64,000 bases of DNA from an uncultured Prevotella sp. (GTDB lineage Bacteria; Bacteroidota; Bacteroidia; Bacteroidales; Bacteroidaceae). This document shows, in pieces, positions 27,741-36,291 of this stretch. The stretch lies in NCBI GenBank assembly GCA_944319915.1, contig CALUEY010000001.1:124001-188000 (forward strand), given 5' to 3'. Below the pieces are notes generated by a model. It was given only the letters and a program-made list of their open reading frames with translations. It did not search any database and was not told the DNA's origin. Made by a program: the position numbers and the translations under genes. Positions within the stretch are counted from its first letter, which is position 1; each line of letters opens with the position of its first letter.

Positions 27741-27757
27741 TTAGTAGCGAAACGGCC

Positions 27758-29335
27758 TCACAGATTGTCAATTACGCTGTCCCAGTCGGTTGCGCTGCCC
27801 TTCTTCCCGAATGCACGGAAGTATAGGCGGCTTCTTGCCGAGGAGAGGCTCGACAGTGCGAGGTTGGTAAGCTGCGCGATGTCCTTTAGCTTCAGCTTTA
27901 TTTTTAGCAGCAGGCATATATGGTAGTCGTTTTTGCTCATGTTGCACATGGCGTACAGCTTTTCGCGGAATCCAGGGTATTGTTCGTTTACCAGTGCATC
28001 GAGCTGTCGCCAGTCATCGACTTTCAAGTTCCTGCCAATCCTCAAGAGTGCGTTTATGTGTTTGTAGATTTCTGACCCAACTATCATTTGGTGTGTTGGC
28101 TTTGCTATTTGTTCCTCACGCTGTTCTTCGTAATTCTTAATCTCTGTGGACAGTTTTCGGTTTCTCTTTAATGTCTTGGTAAGAAAGTATGCCAAGGCCG
28201 ATATGATGGCTAATCCGAGGAATGCCAGCCCTATAAGCCTATAACTGGCGATTGTGCTTTTGGCTTTTAGCCTCTCGTTCTCTTTCTCTCTCAATGAGTA
28301 GTCATAAAGAGCGCCAGTGTGTGCAATGGCTTCTGTGGCGTTGTTGTCATATATTGAGTCTCTGAGTTCATTGCTTTCATTATAATATTTTGTGGCCTCC
28401 TTGTATTTTCCTTTGTCGGAAAGATATTCTGCCATTTTCATGAATGCGTAACATTTTGCTTTGGTTGAATTTGTTTTGGATAGCAAGCAATAGTAAGTCA
28501 TTGCAGAGTCTGGATGTCCTGTGGCTTTATGCAGATGTGCCGCTATTGAGTATACGGCCTCGTGTTCGAGTGTGTCGCCATATTCCAGTGCTGGCCTCAG
28601 GTGCTTCCACGCCAGCTCGTACTTGCCTTGGTTGACAAAAAGGCCCGCCATTTGGGTGTGGATGCTGGCCTCCATCTCATGGATGCCGTTCTGTTCGGCA
28701 ATGCGCAAGCCCTTTGTGTAATACATCAGCGCGCTGTCGGGCAGGCCGAGGTCTTCGTAGGCCCGTGCCATGTCGCGCAGCACGTAGGCCATGCGGCGAG
28801 GCGATGCGAAGCCCTTGTGCAGGCGGTAAGATTGCCGGAAGGCTTCGAGGGCGCGGCTGTTGAGCCTCATGTCGGAGTAGAGGTAGCCCATCTGCGTGTA
28901 AGCCTTGCACAGTAGCAGGCGGTCGCGCAGGGTGTCGGCTGCGGCAATGGCTTCGAGGTAGCAGTTTATGGCCTGCGGCGCGTCGTTCATCTCGGAGTAC
29001 ACCCGCCCTGCAGCGTAGTAGGCGCGGGGCAGCAGGCGGTGGTCGCCATCGTGCTCGTAGTGGCTGAGCAGCGGGCGCACGGCGGAGTCGGAGCTTGGCG
29101 TAAGGTACAGTCGGTCGGCAGTTTCAAGGCACAGTAGGCGGTAGAACATCCGCGCGTCCTCGGCCCACGAGGCTGTGTCCTTTGCCATTTTTTCCAATAG
29201 CAGCTCCGCGCTGTCGGGCCGTTTGGCGACCATGCTGTCGGCCCGGAGCAGTGCTTGCGGGTATCTGTGGTGTCCGCAGGCGGCCAGTAGCAGCAGGGCG
29301 AGCATGGCGATTATTACGGTTTGTGCCTGCTTCAT
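27758..29335 (-). CDS. TPR lipoprotein regulator with C-terminal helix-turn-helix-like end
   Basis: The 525-residue protein has a lipoprotein-like signal (LALLLLAACG), several TPR units at about residues 90-330 (for example AYTQMGYLYSDMRLNSRALE), a membrane segment (LIGLAFLGLAIISALAYFL), a coiled coil, and a C-terminal segment MSKNDYHICLLLKIKLKLKD followed by LSSARSRLYFRAFG. That end resembles the DNA-binding end of Bacteroidota TPR regulators. The anchor and the HTH-like end lie on either side of a membrane helix, so a signal-transducing role is inferred. A TATATTTG -7 box ends only four bases before the ATG. Confidence 0.8.
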   Translation of the reverse strand: MKQAQTVIIAMLALLLLAACGHHRYPQALLRADSMVAKRPDSAELLLEKMAKDTASWAEDARMFYRLLCLETADRLYLTPSSDSAVRPLLSHYEHDGDHRLLPRAYYAAGRVYSEMNDAPQAINCYLEAIAAADTLRDRLLLCKAYTQMGYLYSDMRLNSRALEAFRQSYRLHKGFASPRRMAYVLRDMARAYEDLGLPDSALMYYTKGLRIAEQNGIHEMEASIHTQMAGLFVNQGKYELAWKHLRPALEYGDTLEHEAVYSIAAHLHKATGHPDSAMTYYCLLSKTNSTKAKCYAFMKMAEYLSDKGKYKEATKYYNESNELRDSIYDNNATEAIAHTGALYDYSLREKENERLKAKSTIASYRLIGLAFLGLAIISALAYFLTKTLKRNRKLSTEIKNYEEQREEQIAKPTHQMIVGSEIYKHINALLRIGRNLKVDDWRQLDALVNEQYPGFREKLYAMCNMSKNDYHICLLLKIKLKLKDIAQLTNLALSSLSSARSRLYFRAFGKKGSATDWDSVIDNL

Positions 29336-29406
29336 GGTGCAAATATAGCGAAATTTTGCCTACAAAAAGGCGGTATTATGGACTTTTTGTAGTAAAAAAG
29401 TAACAA

Positions 29407-29456
29407 AAGCCACCCGCTTAGGCGCTTTTTGTAAGGAGCGCCGGAACGGGTGGCTT
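29407..29456 (-). terminator. Terminator of the homocysteine synthase gene
   Basis: AAGCCACCCG (29407-29416) pairs with CGGGTGGCTT (29447-29456), enclosing a second stem GGCGCT/AGCGCC. On the minus strand the hairpin is followed by TTTTGTTAC. It lies just downstream of the stop at 29485. Confidence 0.75.
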
Positions 29457-29484
29457 AATGAGTTGAGGCTTGTGCTGGCGTCAT

Positions 29485-30768
29485 TCAGAGCCTGTCGAGA
29501 GCCTGCCGGATGTCGTCGAGGATGTCCTCCACGTCCTCAATGCCCACGGAGAGGCGGATGAGGTCGGGCGCTATGCCGGCCTCGCGCAGCTGCTCGTCGG
29601 AGAGCTGGCGGTGAGTGTGGCTGGCGGGGTGGAGCACGCAGGTGCGCGCATCGGCCACGTGGGTGACGATGCTCACCATGCGCAGCGAGTCCATGAACTT
29701 CACGGCCGTGTCGCGGTCGCCCTTAAGCCCGAAGGCAATCACGCCGCAGCTGCCCTGCGGCAGGTACTTCTCGGCCAGCTTGTGGTAGGGGTTGTCCTCC
29801 AGGCCGGGGTAGTTCACCCACGCCACGCGCGGGTCGCCGTGCAAGAACTCGGCCACCCTCTGCGCGTTATGGCAGTGCTGGCGCATCCTGAGGTGGAGCG
29901 TTTGCAAGCCAATGTTGAGCAGGTAGCAGTTCATGGGTGCCGGTATAGCCCCGAGGTCGCGCATGAGCTGGGCCACGAGCTTGGTGGTGTATGCCATGCG
30001 CCCGAACTTCTCGGCGTATACGATGCCGTGGTACGAGGCGTCGGGCGCGCACAGGCCTGGGTAGCGGTCGGCGTGTTCGGCCCAGGGGAAGTTGCCGCTG
30101 TCCACCACGCAGCCGCCCACCTGCATGGCGTGGCCGTCCATGTACTTGGTGGTGGAGTGCGTCACGATGTCGGCCCCCCACTCAAACGGGCGGCAGTTGA
30201 TGGGCGTGGCGAATGTGTTGTCCACTATGAGCGGCACGCCGTGGCTGTGGGCCAGGCGCGCGAACCGCTCGATGTCGAGCACCTTGCAGCCCGGGTTAGA
30301 GATTGTTTCGCCGAACATCACCTTGGTGTTAGGGCGGAAGGCGCGGCTTATTTCCTCGTCGCTGGCCTCGGGGTTTACGAAGGTGCAGTCGATGCCGAGC
30401 TTCTTGAGCGTAACGCCGAAGAGGTTGTACGTGCCGCCGTAAATCTCGTTGGAGGTCACGATGTGGTCGCCCGCCTCGCAGATGTTGAACACCGCGAAGA
30501 AGTTGGCGGCCTGGCCCGACGACGTGAGCACTGCGCCCACGCCGCCTTCGAGTGCGGCTATCTTGGCCGCCACGGCATCGTTGGTGGGGTTTTGCAGTCG
30601 GGTGTAGAAGTATCCCTCTTTCTTCAGGTCGAAGAGCATGGCCATCTCGTCGCTGTCGTCGTACTTGAACGTGGTGCTCTGGATGATGGGCGGCTCCACG
30701 GGCTCGCCGTTCTTTGGCGTCCACCCTGCGCGCACGCAGAGCGAGGCCGGTCTTAGTTTCTTTTCCAT
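29485..30768 (-). CDS. metY: O-acetylhomoserine sulfhydrylase (homocysteine synthase)
   Basis: This 427-residue PLP enzyme of the Cys/Met metabolism family shows the N-terminal pattern PPIIQSTTFKY, the substrate-region YTRLQNPTNDAVAAKIAALE, DNTFATPINCRPFEWGAD and the PLP lysine in HSTTKYMDGH. The length and the PTNDAVAAKIAALEGG segment favour O-acetylhomoserine sulfhydrylase over cystathionine enzymes. It makes homocysteine from O-acetylhomoserine and sulfide. It is a single gene with its own terminator. Confidence 0.9.
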   Translation of the reverse strand: MEKKLRPASLCVRAGWTPKNGEPVEPPIIQSTTFKYDDSDEMAMLFDLKKEGYFYTRLQNPTNDAVAAKIAALEGGVGAVLTSSGQAANFFAVFNICEAGDHIVTSNEIYGGTYNLFGVTLKKLGIDCTFVNPEASDEEISRAFRPNTKVMFGETISNPGCKVLDIERFARLAHSHGVPLIVDNTFATPINCRPFEWGADIVTHSTTKYMDGHAMQVGGCVVDSGNFPWAEHADRYPGLCAPDASYHGIVYAEKFGRMAYTTKLVAQLMRDLGAIPAPMNCYLLNIGLQTLHLRMRQHCHNAQRVAEFLHGDPRVAWVNYPGLEDNPYHKLAEKYLPQGSCGVIAFGLKGDRDTAVKFMDSLRMVSIVTHVADARTCVLHPASHTHRQLSDEQLREAGIAPDLIRLSVGIEDVEDILDDIRQALDRL

Positions 30769-30917
30769 TTTGTGCTGATTATGATGTTGTGCGCGCCCCG
30801 GCGGGGCGCGGGATGTAGTGGCTCTTGGCCATAGGGCCTATGGGGATGGTGGGGCTTGTAGGCATTATGGGAGCGGCTTGCGCGCAGCCCATGTTCCTGG
30901 CTCCCGATGCCAAGCTC

Positions 30918-31958
30918 CTATTTCTCCTTTCCCCATGCTTCCAGGCGGTCGTATTCCTCCTTGGTGAGGCGCATGAACGAACCGTGCTGCGGGGCCTCCA
31001 CGCCGGTGATGTCCTGCGGCGAGTGGAAGTTGCGCAGGTACTTGTCGGCCCGGCAGAGGCGGTAGCGCTTGGGTTTCGATGAGTATTCGATGTAGCCTAT
31101 CACCCACGTAGAGTCGCCAGCCAGCTGGAAGGCCGACACCCCCTCGCACTTCTTGTTGCCCTCAAAGTCAACGTAGTCGTCGTCCACGGGCTCGCTCCAC
31201 GGCCCTGTCAGCTTGGGCGCGGTGGCGGTGAAGAGCCCGCGCTGGCCCCCCTCCTTCTTTATCATCATGTGGAAGAGGCCGTCGGAGGCAAGGTAATTGA
31301 TGTCGGCGTCGATGGTGGCGTAGCCCCAGTCGAAGAGCAGGCGCGGCTTGGTGAGCGTGGTAAACGACTCGTCGGCGTAAGAGTAATACATACGGTCGTA
31401 GCCCTCCTCGGCGCGGTTGAGCATGGAGAAGTATATCAGGTAGCCGCCGCGCCGGCCGTCGGGCCAGGTGTAAGACGCATCCCAGAATATCTGCGGCGCC
31501 CATACGCGGTTTATCTTGGAGTAGTCGTTGTAAGGGTCGGGGCTGCTCTTGTCGGAGAAGATGGCCGGCCCCTTGCGGAAGTCGAACGTGACAGACTTCC
31601 AGTTTATTAGGTCGTCGCTCGTTAGGAGGTCTATTCCGTAGTTGTCCCACACCTTGCTCTTGCCCACGCACATATCCGTGGTCACCATGAGGTAGCCCGA
31701 GCAGTCGTGCTTGCGGCAGATGTAGGCGTCGCGTGTGCCGCCCTCTATGCGGGCGTGCTGCGCCGGGTCGAACACGGGGCCGCCCCCGCGCAGGTCGTGG
31801 TAGTTTAGGCCGTCGCGGCTCAGGGCGTAGGCAGTCCATTCGCCGCGCCCGCTCATGTGGCAGAACAGGTAGCCGTAGTCGCCCAGCTGCGGGTTCTGGG
31901 CCGTGGCGTTAGTGGCGGCAGCTATGGCCACCATGATGGAAATCAAGGTTTTTTTCAT
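30918..31958 (-). CDS. Secreted glycoside hydrolase family 43-like enzyme
   Basis: A signal peptide (MKKTLISIMVAIAAATNATA) precedes a five-bladed-propeller pattern with repeated motifs such as GYLFCHMSGRG, NRVWAPQIFWDASYTWPDG and YSYADESFTTLTKP, typical of GH43 beta-xylosidases or arabinosidases. The 346-residue length equals one GH43 domain. It lies downstream of the GH51 arabinofuranosidase in the same direction, so both probably trim arabinose side chains in the periplasm. Confidence 0.85.
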   Translation of the reverse strand: MKKTLISIMVAIAAATNATAQNPQLGDYGYLFCHMSGRGEWTAYALSRDGLNYHDLRGGGPVFDPAQHARIEGGTRDAYICRKHDCSGYLMVTTDMCVGKSKVWDNYGIDLLTSDDLINWKSVTFDFRKGPAIFSDKSSPDPYNDYSKINRVWAPQIFWDASYTWPDGRRGGYLIYFSMLNRAEEGYDRMYYSYADESFTTLTKPRLLFDWGYATIDADINYLASDGLFHMMIKKEGGQRGLFTATAPKLTGPWSEPVDDDYVDFEGNKKCEGVSAFQLAGDSTWVIGYIEYSSKPKRYRLCRADKYLRNFHSPQDITGVEAPQHGSFMRLTKEEYDRLEAWGKEK

Positions 31959-31987
31959 GTTGTTCTTTTTTGGTTGTTGTGCAATTT

Positions 31988-32066
31988 AGGGAGCCTTGGG
32001 AGGGCTGGGAGCTTTGGGAGGGCTGGGAGCTATGGGAAGGCTGGGAGCCTTGGGGTGGGAGGGCTG
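31988..32066 (-). repeat. CTCCCA-type tandem repeats before the GH43 gene
   Basis: Read on the minus strand, units of about 18 bases such as AGCCCTCCCAAAGCTCCC repeat about four times with small differences. The array ends 29 bases before the GH43 start codon and is of the same kind as the tracts at 17096 and 48986. Confidence 0.75.
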
Positions 32067-32070
32067 CCCG

Positions 32071-34533
32071 TCACTTTTTGCCCTTCGCCTTTATCCTTAT
32101 CACTGTAAAGGAGTAAGGCTCCACGCTTACGGCATCCGCTTTGCTTATCGTCACCTCGGTCGTTGCGGGCTTGGCGCGTGAGTCGGAGGGCGCTCCGGCT
32201 ATGCATTCCCGCAGCGCCGGCGTGCCGTCGGCCACCAGCGAGCCGAGGTTAAGCTTGTATTCCACGCGCACGGGCAGCAGGTTGGCCAGCTTCACGATGA
32301 TGTCGCCGGTTTCCTTGTCGCGCACTATCGACTGGCCTATGCGCAGGGCCACGTCCTCGCGGGCGTTGCCTACGGCCACGGTGGCGGGTATGTAGGTGTC
32401 GCCGGCGTTCTGTCCGAACATTCGCTGTATGTAGTAATCTGTGGTCAGGCGTATTGACGTGTTGTCGAAGTACATCATGTCGGGTGTCCACTGCGTGTCG
32501 CCCCGGCGCGCCATGAGCGGCGCGTAGCTGGCCATGCTCACCACGTCGGCGTTGCGCTCAAGGTCGGTCATGTAGATGGCCAGGGTGAGCGCGGTCTCCA
32601 TGTTGTTTGGCCTGCGCGGCGCGTGTGATGCATATTCGCCGAGGTACACCTTGGGCCCGCGGCGGTCGTAGCCGTCGTAGAAGTGGCGGTTGTGTATGAA
32701 CCATCCCGGCGGGCAGTAGTAGTGCTCGTCCACCAAGGGTACGCCCAGCTCCTTGGCGAATTGCCAGCCATACTCGTAGTCGGAGCCCTCGTAGAACGGC
32801 CCCGCCGTGCCTATTACGGTGATGTCGGGATACTTGGCCCTCACGGCGTTGAAGATGAGCTTGAAACGCTCCTTGAACACCTCCGAGATGAGGTCTTCGT
32901 TGCCTATGCCTATGTATTTGAGGCCGAACGGCTCGGGGTGGCCGGCCTCGGCGCGCAGGCGCCCCCACTTGGTTGACTTGTCGCCGTTGGCCCACTCGAT
33001 GAGGTCGAGCACGTCCTGTATGTACTCGTCCATCTCCGGGCCGAGGGGCAGTCCGCCCTGCTGCCCGTCGCCCCCTATCGACGAGTTCTGGCACGGCACT
33101 CCCGCAGCCACCACGGGCAGCGGCTCGGCCCCTATGTCCTCGCAGAACTGGAAGTACTCGTAGAAGCCCAGCCCCATCGACTGGCGGTAGTTCCAGATGT
33201 TGTACATGCCCTTCCGCCCGTGCAGCGGGCCTATGGTGTTCTTCCAGCGGTAGATGTTCTGCAGGCCGTTGCCGTGGGCCACGCAGCCGCCGGGGAAGCG
33301 CACGAAGCGCGGGTGGAGGTCGGCTATGGCCTGTGCGAGGTCGCGCCTGAGTCCGTTCTCGCGGCCCTTGAACGTGTCGTGGGGAAAGAGCGAGAGCATG
33401 TCGATGGCATAGCTGCCCGGCTCCTCGGGAATCACGGCCAGCTCGGCCTCGGGGTCTGTGGCCGTGGCCTTGATGGTGGCCTCCATGCGCTTCCATCCCT
33501 CGCGCGGCAGGCTTACGGCTGCCGAGCCTATGGTGCGGCCGTCTTTGCAGCGCAGGGCCAGGCGCACGCGGCGGTTGTCGCCGTTCACCATGCGGCCGAA
33601 TACGGACACCCGGTATTTCTTTCCGGCCTCCACGGCTATGCCTCCGTAGCCCGTGTTGGCCAGCGCGCCGCCCGCCTTGCCCACGGTGAGCAGGGCGTAG
33701 TGGGCGTTGTTCTCGTGTATGGGGTCGTCAGTCTTTATCTCCACTTGTGCGCCGCCCGTGGTGCGCCAGGCGTAGGTGGGACCCCAGTCCTTGTGGCGCT
33801 TCAGGCCCTCGGTGGTATATTCAAAGTCGCGGTTCTGCACCATCTCGCCATACAGTCCGCCGTCGGCGGCATAGTTGATGTCCTCGAAGAACGCTCCGAA
33901 GAGCAGCGGGCTGATGGCCTTCTCGGCCGAAGGCATCGCCGTTACGTCTACGCTCACGTTGCCAAGCCCCTTGAAGCGCGCCGCGTCGTCGCCCATCAGC
34001 TCGGCGTTCTTGGCCGCGCGGGCGGCTGCCAGCTCGCATCCGGCCATTGCCTGCTCCACAACTTGCTTCTCCACGCGGAGCACCCGGCCCACGGCCCGGC
34101 TGCCGTCGGCAAAGGTAACGGTGTCGCGCGGCACGCTGCGGTTGGGCCCCATCTTCACCCTCGCCGACACATAGTCCTGCGGTTTCCACAGCATCAGGTC
34201 GCGGCTCTCGGTGAGCGCCATGGTGCTGCCGTCTTTCTTGACGAGCCACGAGCACGCCCACGTGCCGCCGGGCATGCGCTCCAGCACGGGGTCGTACATC
34301 CGCTTGCCGCTGCCCCAGGGGCCGTAGTCGCTCTTTACGAAGGCAAACTCGCCCCCTATCTTGTTCCACTGTTGCCCGTCGCGGCTCCATGCGAGGTGGA
34401 GCCCGGTGGTGTTGTTGGCCTTCGAGGTGGTGTAGGAGAAGAGCAGCAGCGAGTCTTGCGCTGGCTCTGACGCCGCTGCGCCGACGGCGCCTGCCGCCAA
34501 GAGGGCGGCGCAAAGCATGGTTTTCTTTATCAT
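32071..34533 (-). CDS. Alpha-L-arabinofuranosidase GH51 with GH43-like N-terminal piece
   Basis: The 820-residue secreted protein starts with a signal peptide. Residues 27-120 look like the first blades of a GH43 propeller (LHLAWSRDGQQWNKIGGEF, MYDPVLERMPGGTWACSW). From about residue 200 it is GH51: SPLLFGAFFEDINYAADGGL, acid/base Glu546 in GIGNEDLISEVF and nucleophile Glu633 in YLGEYASHAP, then a C-terminal beta domain. It releases arabinofuranose from arabinan or arabinoxylan. The fusion to a partial GH43 is unusual. A -7 box (TACCTTTG, 34645-34638) lies about 105 bases upstream. Confidence 0.92.
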   Translation of the reverse strand: MIKKTMLCAALLAAGAVGAAASEPAQDSLLLFSYTTSKANNTTGLHLAWSRDGQQWNKIGGEFAFVKSDYGPWGSGKRMYDPVLERMPGGTWACSWLVKKDGSTMALTESRDLMLWKPQDYVSARVKMGPNRSVPRDTVTFADGSRAVGRVLRVEKQVVEQAMAGCELAAARAAKNAELMGDDAARFKGLGNVSVDVTAMPSAEKAISPLLFGAFFEDINYAADGGLYGEMVQNRDFEYTTEGLKRHKDWGPTYAWRTTGGAQVEIKTDDPIHENNAHYALLTVGKAGGALANTGYGGIAVEAGKKYRVSVFGRMVNGDNRRVRLALRCKDGRTIGSAAVSLPREGWKRMEATIKATATDPEAELAVIPEEPGSYAIDMLSLFPHDTFKGRENGLRRDLAQAIADLHPRFVRFPGGCVAHGNGLQNIYRWKNTIGPLHGRKGMYNIWNYRQSMGLGFYEYFQFCEDIGAEPLPVVAAGVPCQNSSIGGDGQQGGLPLGPEMDEYIQDVLDLIEWANGDKSTKWGRLRAEAGHPEPFGLKYIGIGNEDLISEVFKERFKLIFNAVRAKYPDITVIGTAGPFYEGSDYEYGWQFAKELGVPLVDEHYYCPPGWFIHNRHFYDGYDRRGPKVYLGEYASHAPRRPNNMETALTLAIYMTDLERNADVVSMASYAPLMARRGDTQWTPDMMYFDNTSIRLTTDYYIQRMFGQNAGDTYIPATVAVGNAREDVALRIGQSIVRDKETGDIIVKLANLLPVRVEYKLNLGSLVADGTPALRECIAGAPSDSRAKPATTEVTISKADAVSVEPYSFTVIRIKAKGKK

Positions 34534-34686
34534 TGCAGGTGGTGTTGTGTCAGTGATATGGCATGGTTAGTTTTGCCGCATGGCGGCGCGGCGCGGGCCT
34601 CTGGGCGGCTTGGCCCCGTGGGCGCGCCTATATGGTGCAAAGGTAGCTGTTTTCTTGCTGTTTGGCGGGGTGGGGCTTGCTTTCTT

Positions 34687-34742
34687 AATTATATTTAACC
34701 CAAATACGCATCAGAATTATATTTGACCCAAATCCGCATCAG
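34687..34742 (+). repeat. Tandem 28-base repeat with CCCAAATCGCATCAG-like core
   Basis: The two units run 34687-34714 and 34715-34742, both of the form AATTATATTTRACCCAAATM followed by CGCATCAG, with two differences. Related single copies are at 46011-46034 and, inverted, at 20412-20427. Confidence 0.8.
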
Positions 34743-34857
34743 GCCGCCTTGCGCTTGCTTTGCGCCCATGCTTGGCAGGCGGGGGTGGGGCGGTTTGCCA
34801 TGGCGGTAAGAAAAGCTTACAAACGCACTGCCGCATCCCGCCCCGTGGCGTTTGCCC

Positions 34858-34955
34858 GCGCGAAACAGCCCGTTTGGCCGTGCGAAATGGGCCGTTTCAG
34901 GGCATCAAACGGCCCGTTTCGGAGCCTAAAACGGCCGCTTTTGCAATGCGTTGAG
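34858..34955 (+). repeat. Intergenic AAACGG-family repeat, copy 2
   Basis: It contains GAAACAGCCCGTTTGG, AATGGGCCGTTTCAGG, CAAACGGCCCGTTTCGG and AAAACGGCCGCTTTTGC in tandem, the clearest copy of the family. Confidence 0.7.
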
Positions 34956-35119
34956 GCCCAGGCGGTTACGCTATGCGCCGCGCTTGGTAACGAAGTTTTA
35001 CAAAACTTGCGCCTTGTGGAGCGGCCTGCGCCGTGCCGGGCAGTAGTGCGCTGAAAAGCATCCGCAACATTTGTTTCGCTTTTCGCGGCGTTTTTCAGGT
35101 TCGTTTCAGAATCGCCCCT

Positions 35120-35127
35120 TATCTTTG
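35120..35127 (+). promoter_or_regulatory. -7 promoter element for the PepSY-like gene
   Basis: TATCTTTG is an exact -7 match about 53 bases before the ATG at 35180. No good -33 TTTG is found at the usual spacing. Confidence 0.5.
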
Positions 35128-35179
35128 CCCGTGAAAAGACAAGCATTAGTAACAAACCAAAGAAAGAGGAGACACCATC

Positions 35180-36049
35180 ATGAAGTACTGGAAATGGATG
35201 AGAGTGACGGCGCTCTGCGCCGTGGGCGCGCTGCTGATGACGGCGTGCGACGATGATGAGGACGAGGGTTTCACCCGCGTTCCGGCGGCAGTTGAGGCGG
35301 CCTTCAACAGTCAGTATGGCGCCCAGCGGGGCGTGGAGTGGGACACTGAGCGCGGCGGGTACATCGTGGCCGAGTTCCGCAAGGACGGGCGCGAGTGCGA
35401 GGCGTGGTATTCGGCAGACGGCACGTGGGTGATGACCGAGGCCGACTACGGGCGCAACCTGCAAGGGCTGCCGCAGGCGGTGCAGGACGGGTATGCCGCC
35501 ACGACATACGCGCAGGGCGGCTGGACGGTGGACGACATCGACGAGATTCAGCGCCCGGGATATGAAACGGTTTACAAGATTGAGATAGAAAAGCAGGGGC
35601 AGCCCGACCGCGACCTCTACTTCGACCTTGGCGGCGCGCTCTTCCGCGACGTGCAGGACGACGGGCGGGGCCACGATAACAGCGGCATGATTCACGGCAC
35701 ACTCCCCGGCGGCATCGAGGCTTACATCGAGGCTAACTTCCCCGGGGCCGCCATCGTTGACTTCGACCGCGAGGACGGCGGCTACTACGAGGTGGACCTG
35801 CGCCACGAGGGCGCGAGCGTGGAGGTGGCGTTCGACAGCGACGGCAACTGGCTGAGGACCAAGACCGACTGCAGCCGCAACGTGCCGGCTGTGGTGCGCG
35901 AGGCCGTTGAGCGCCTGCTGCCCGGGGCGCTCATCGACGACTGCGACCTCATTGAGGAACCCACGGGCAGCTACTGGCTCGTGGAGACCGAGAGGCCCGA
36001 GCGCCACCTGCGCGTAACGGCCGACGGGCAGGCGGAGTTCCTGCCGTAA
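35180..36049 (+). CDS. PepSY-like lipoprotein
   Basis: The 289-residue protein has a lipoprotein signal (ALCAVGALLMTAC). It then has three to four repeated units of about 60-70 residues with the pattern helix, V/I-x-W/F-D, and a Y/W-x-V strand (for example GVEWDTERGGYIVAEFRKDG and IVDFDREDGGYYEVDLRHEG), as in the PepSY-like (DUF2874-type) periplasmic proteins of Bacteroidales. The molecular role of the family is not established; binding or inhibition of a partner is often supposed. Confidence 0.75.
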   Translation: MKYWKWMRVTALCAVGALLMTACDDDEDEGFTRVPAAVEAAFNSQYGAQRGVEWDTERGGYIVAEFRKDGRECEAWYSADGTWVMTEADYGRNLQGLPQAVQDGYAATTYAQGGWTVDDIDEIQRPGYETVYKIEIEKQGQPDRDLYFDLGGALFRDVQDDGRGHDNSGMIHGTLPGGIEAYIEANFPGAAIVDFDREDGGYYEVDLRHEGASVEVAFDSDGNWLRTKTDCSRNVPAVVREAVERLLPGALIDDCDLIEEPTGSYWLVETERPERHLRVTADGQAEFLP

Positions 36050-36154
36050 AGGCCCCGTGGATTGATGGACGGATTGACCGGCGGCGGAATGTGCTCAGGC
36101 GCGTTCCGCCGCCTTGTTTTCTTGGCGCGCCGCTGCGCAAAATAGTGCGGCAGG

Positions 36155-36186
36155 CTTGCGTATGTCGGATTTTATGCCTACATTTG
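36155..36186 (+). promoter_or_regulatory. Promoter for the PPDK-N protein
   Basis: CTTG (36155-36158) and TACATTTG (36179-36186) are separated by 20 nt, one mismatch from consensus. The predicted leader is about 100 bases. Confidence 0.6.
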
Positions 36187-36291
36187 CATTGCGCCAATCC
36201 TTTGGCAGGATGATGCCGTGTGGCCATGCCGTGGCTACGCTGGTGCAAGGCAGCCGGCCGCAGGCGCAATGACACTGAAAACCAAACGCTT

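Larger units (their letters stand above)
34534..35179. other. Gene-free region with two repeat families
   Basis: No credible gene is seen. It carries a 28-base tandem duplication (34687-34742), one AAACGG-family copy (34858-34955), the -7 element of the GH51 gene on the minus strand (34638-34645), and a TATCTTTG -7 box for the PepSY-like gene on the plus strand (35120-35127). Confidence 0.65.

Noticed and set aside
33220-34470. 416-residue open frame on the plus strand
   Set aside because: It is antisense to the GH51 gene and shows only His/Ala/Val-rich low-complexity sequence.
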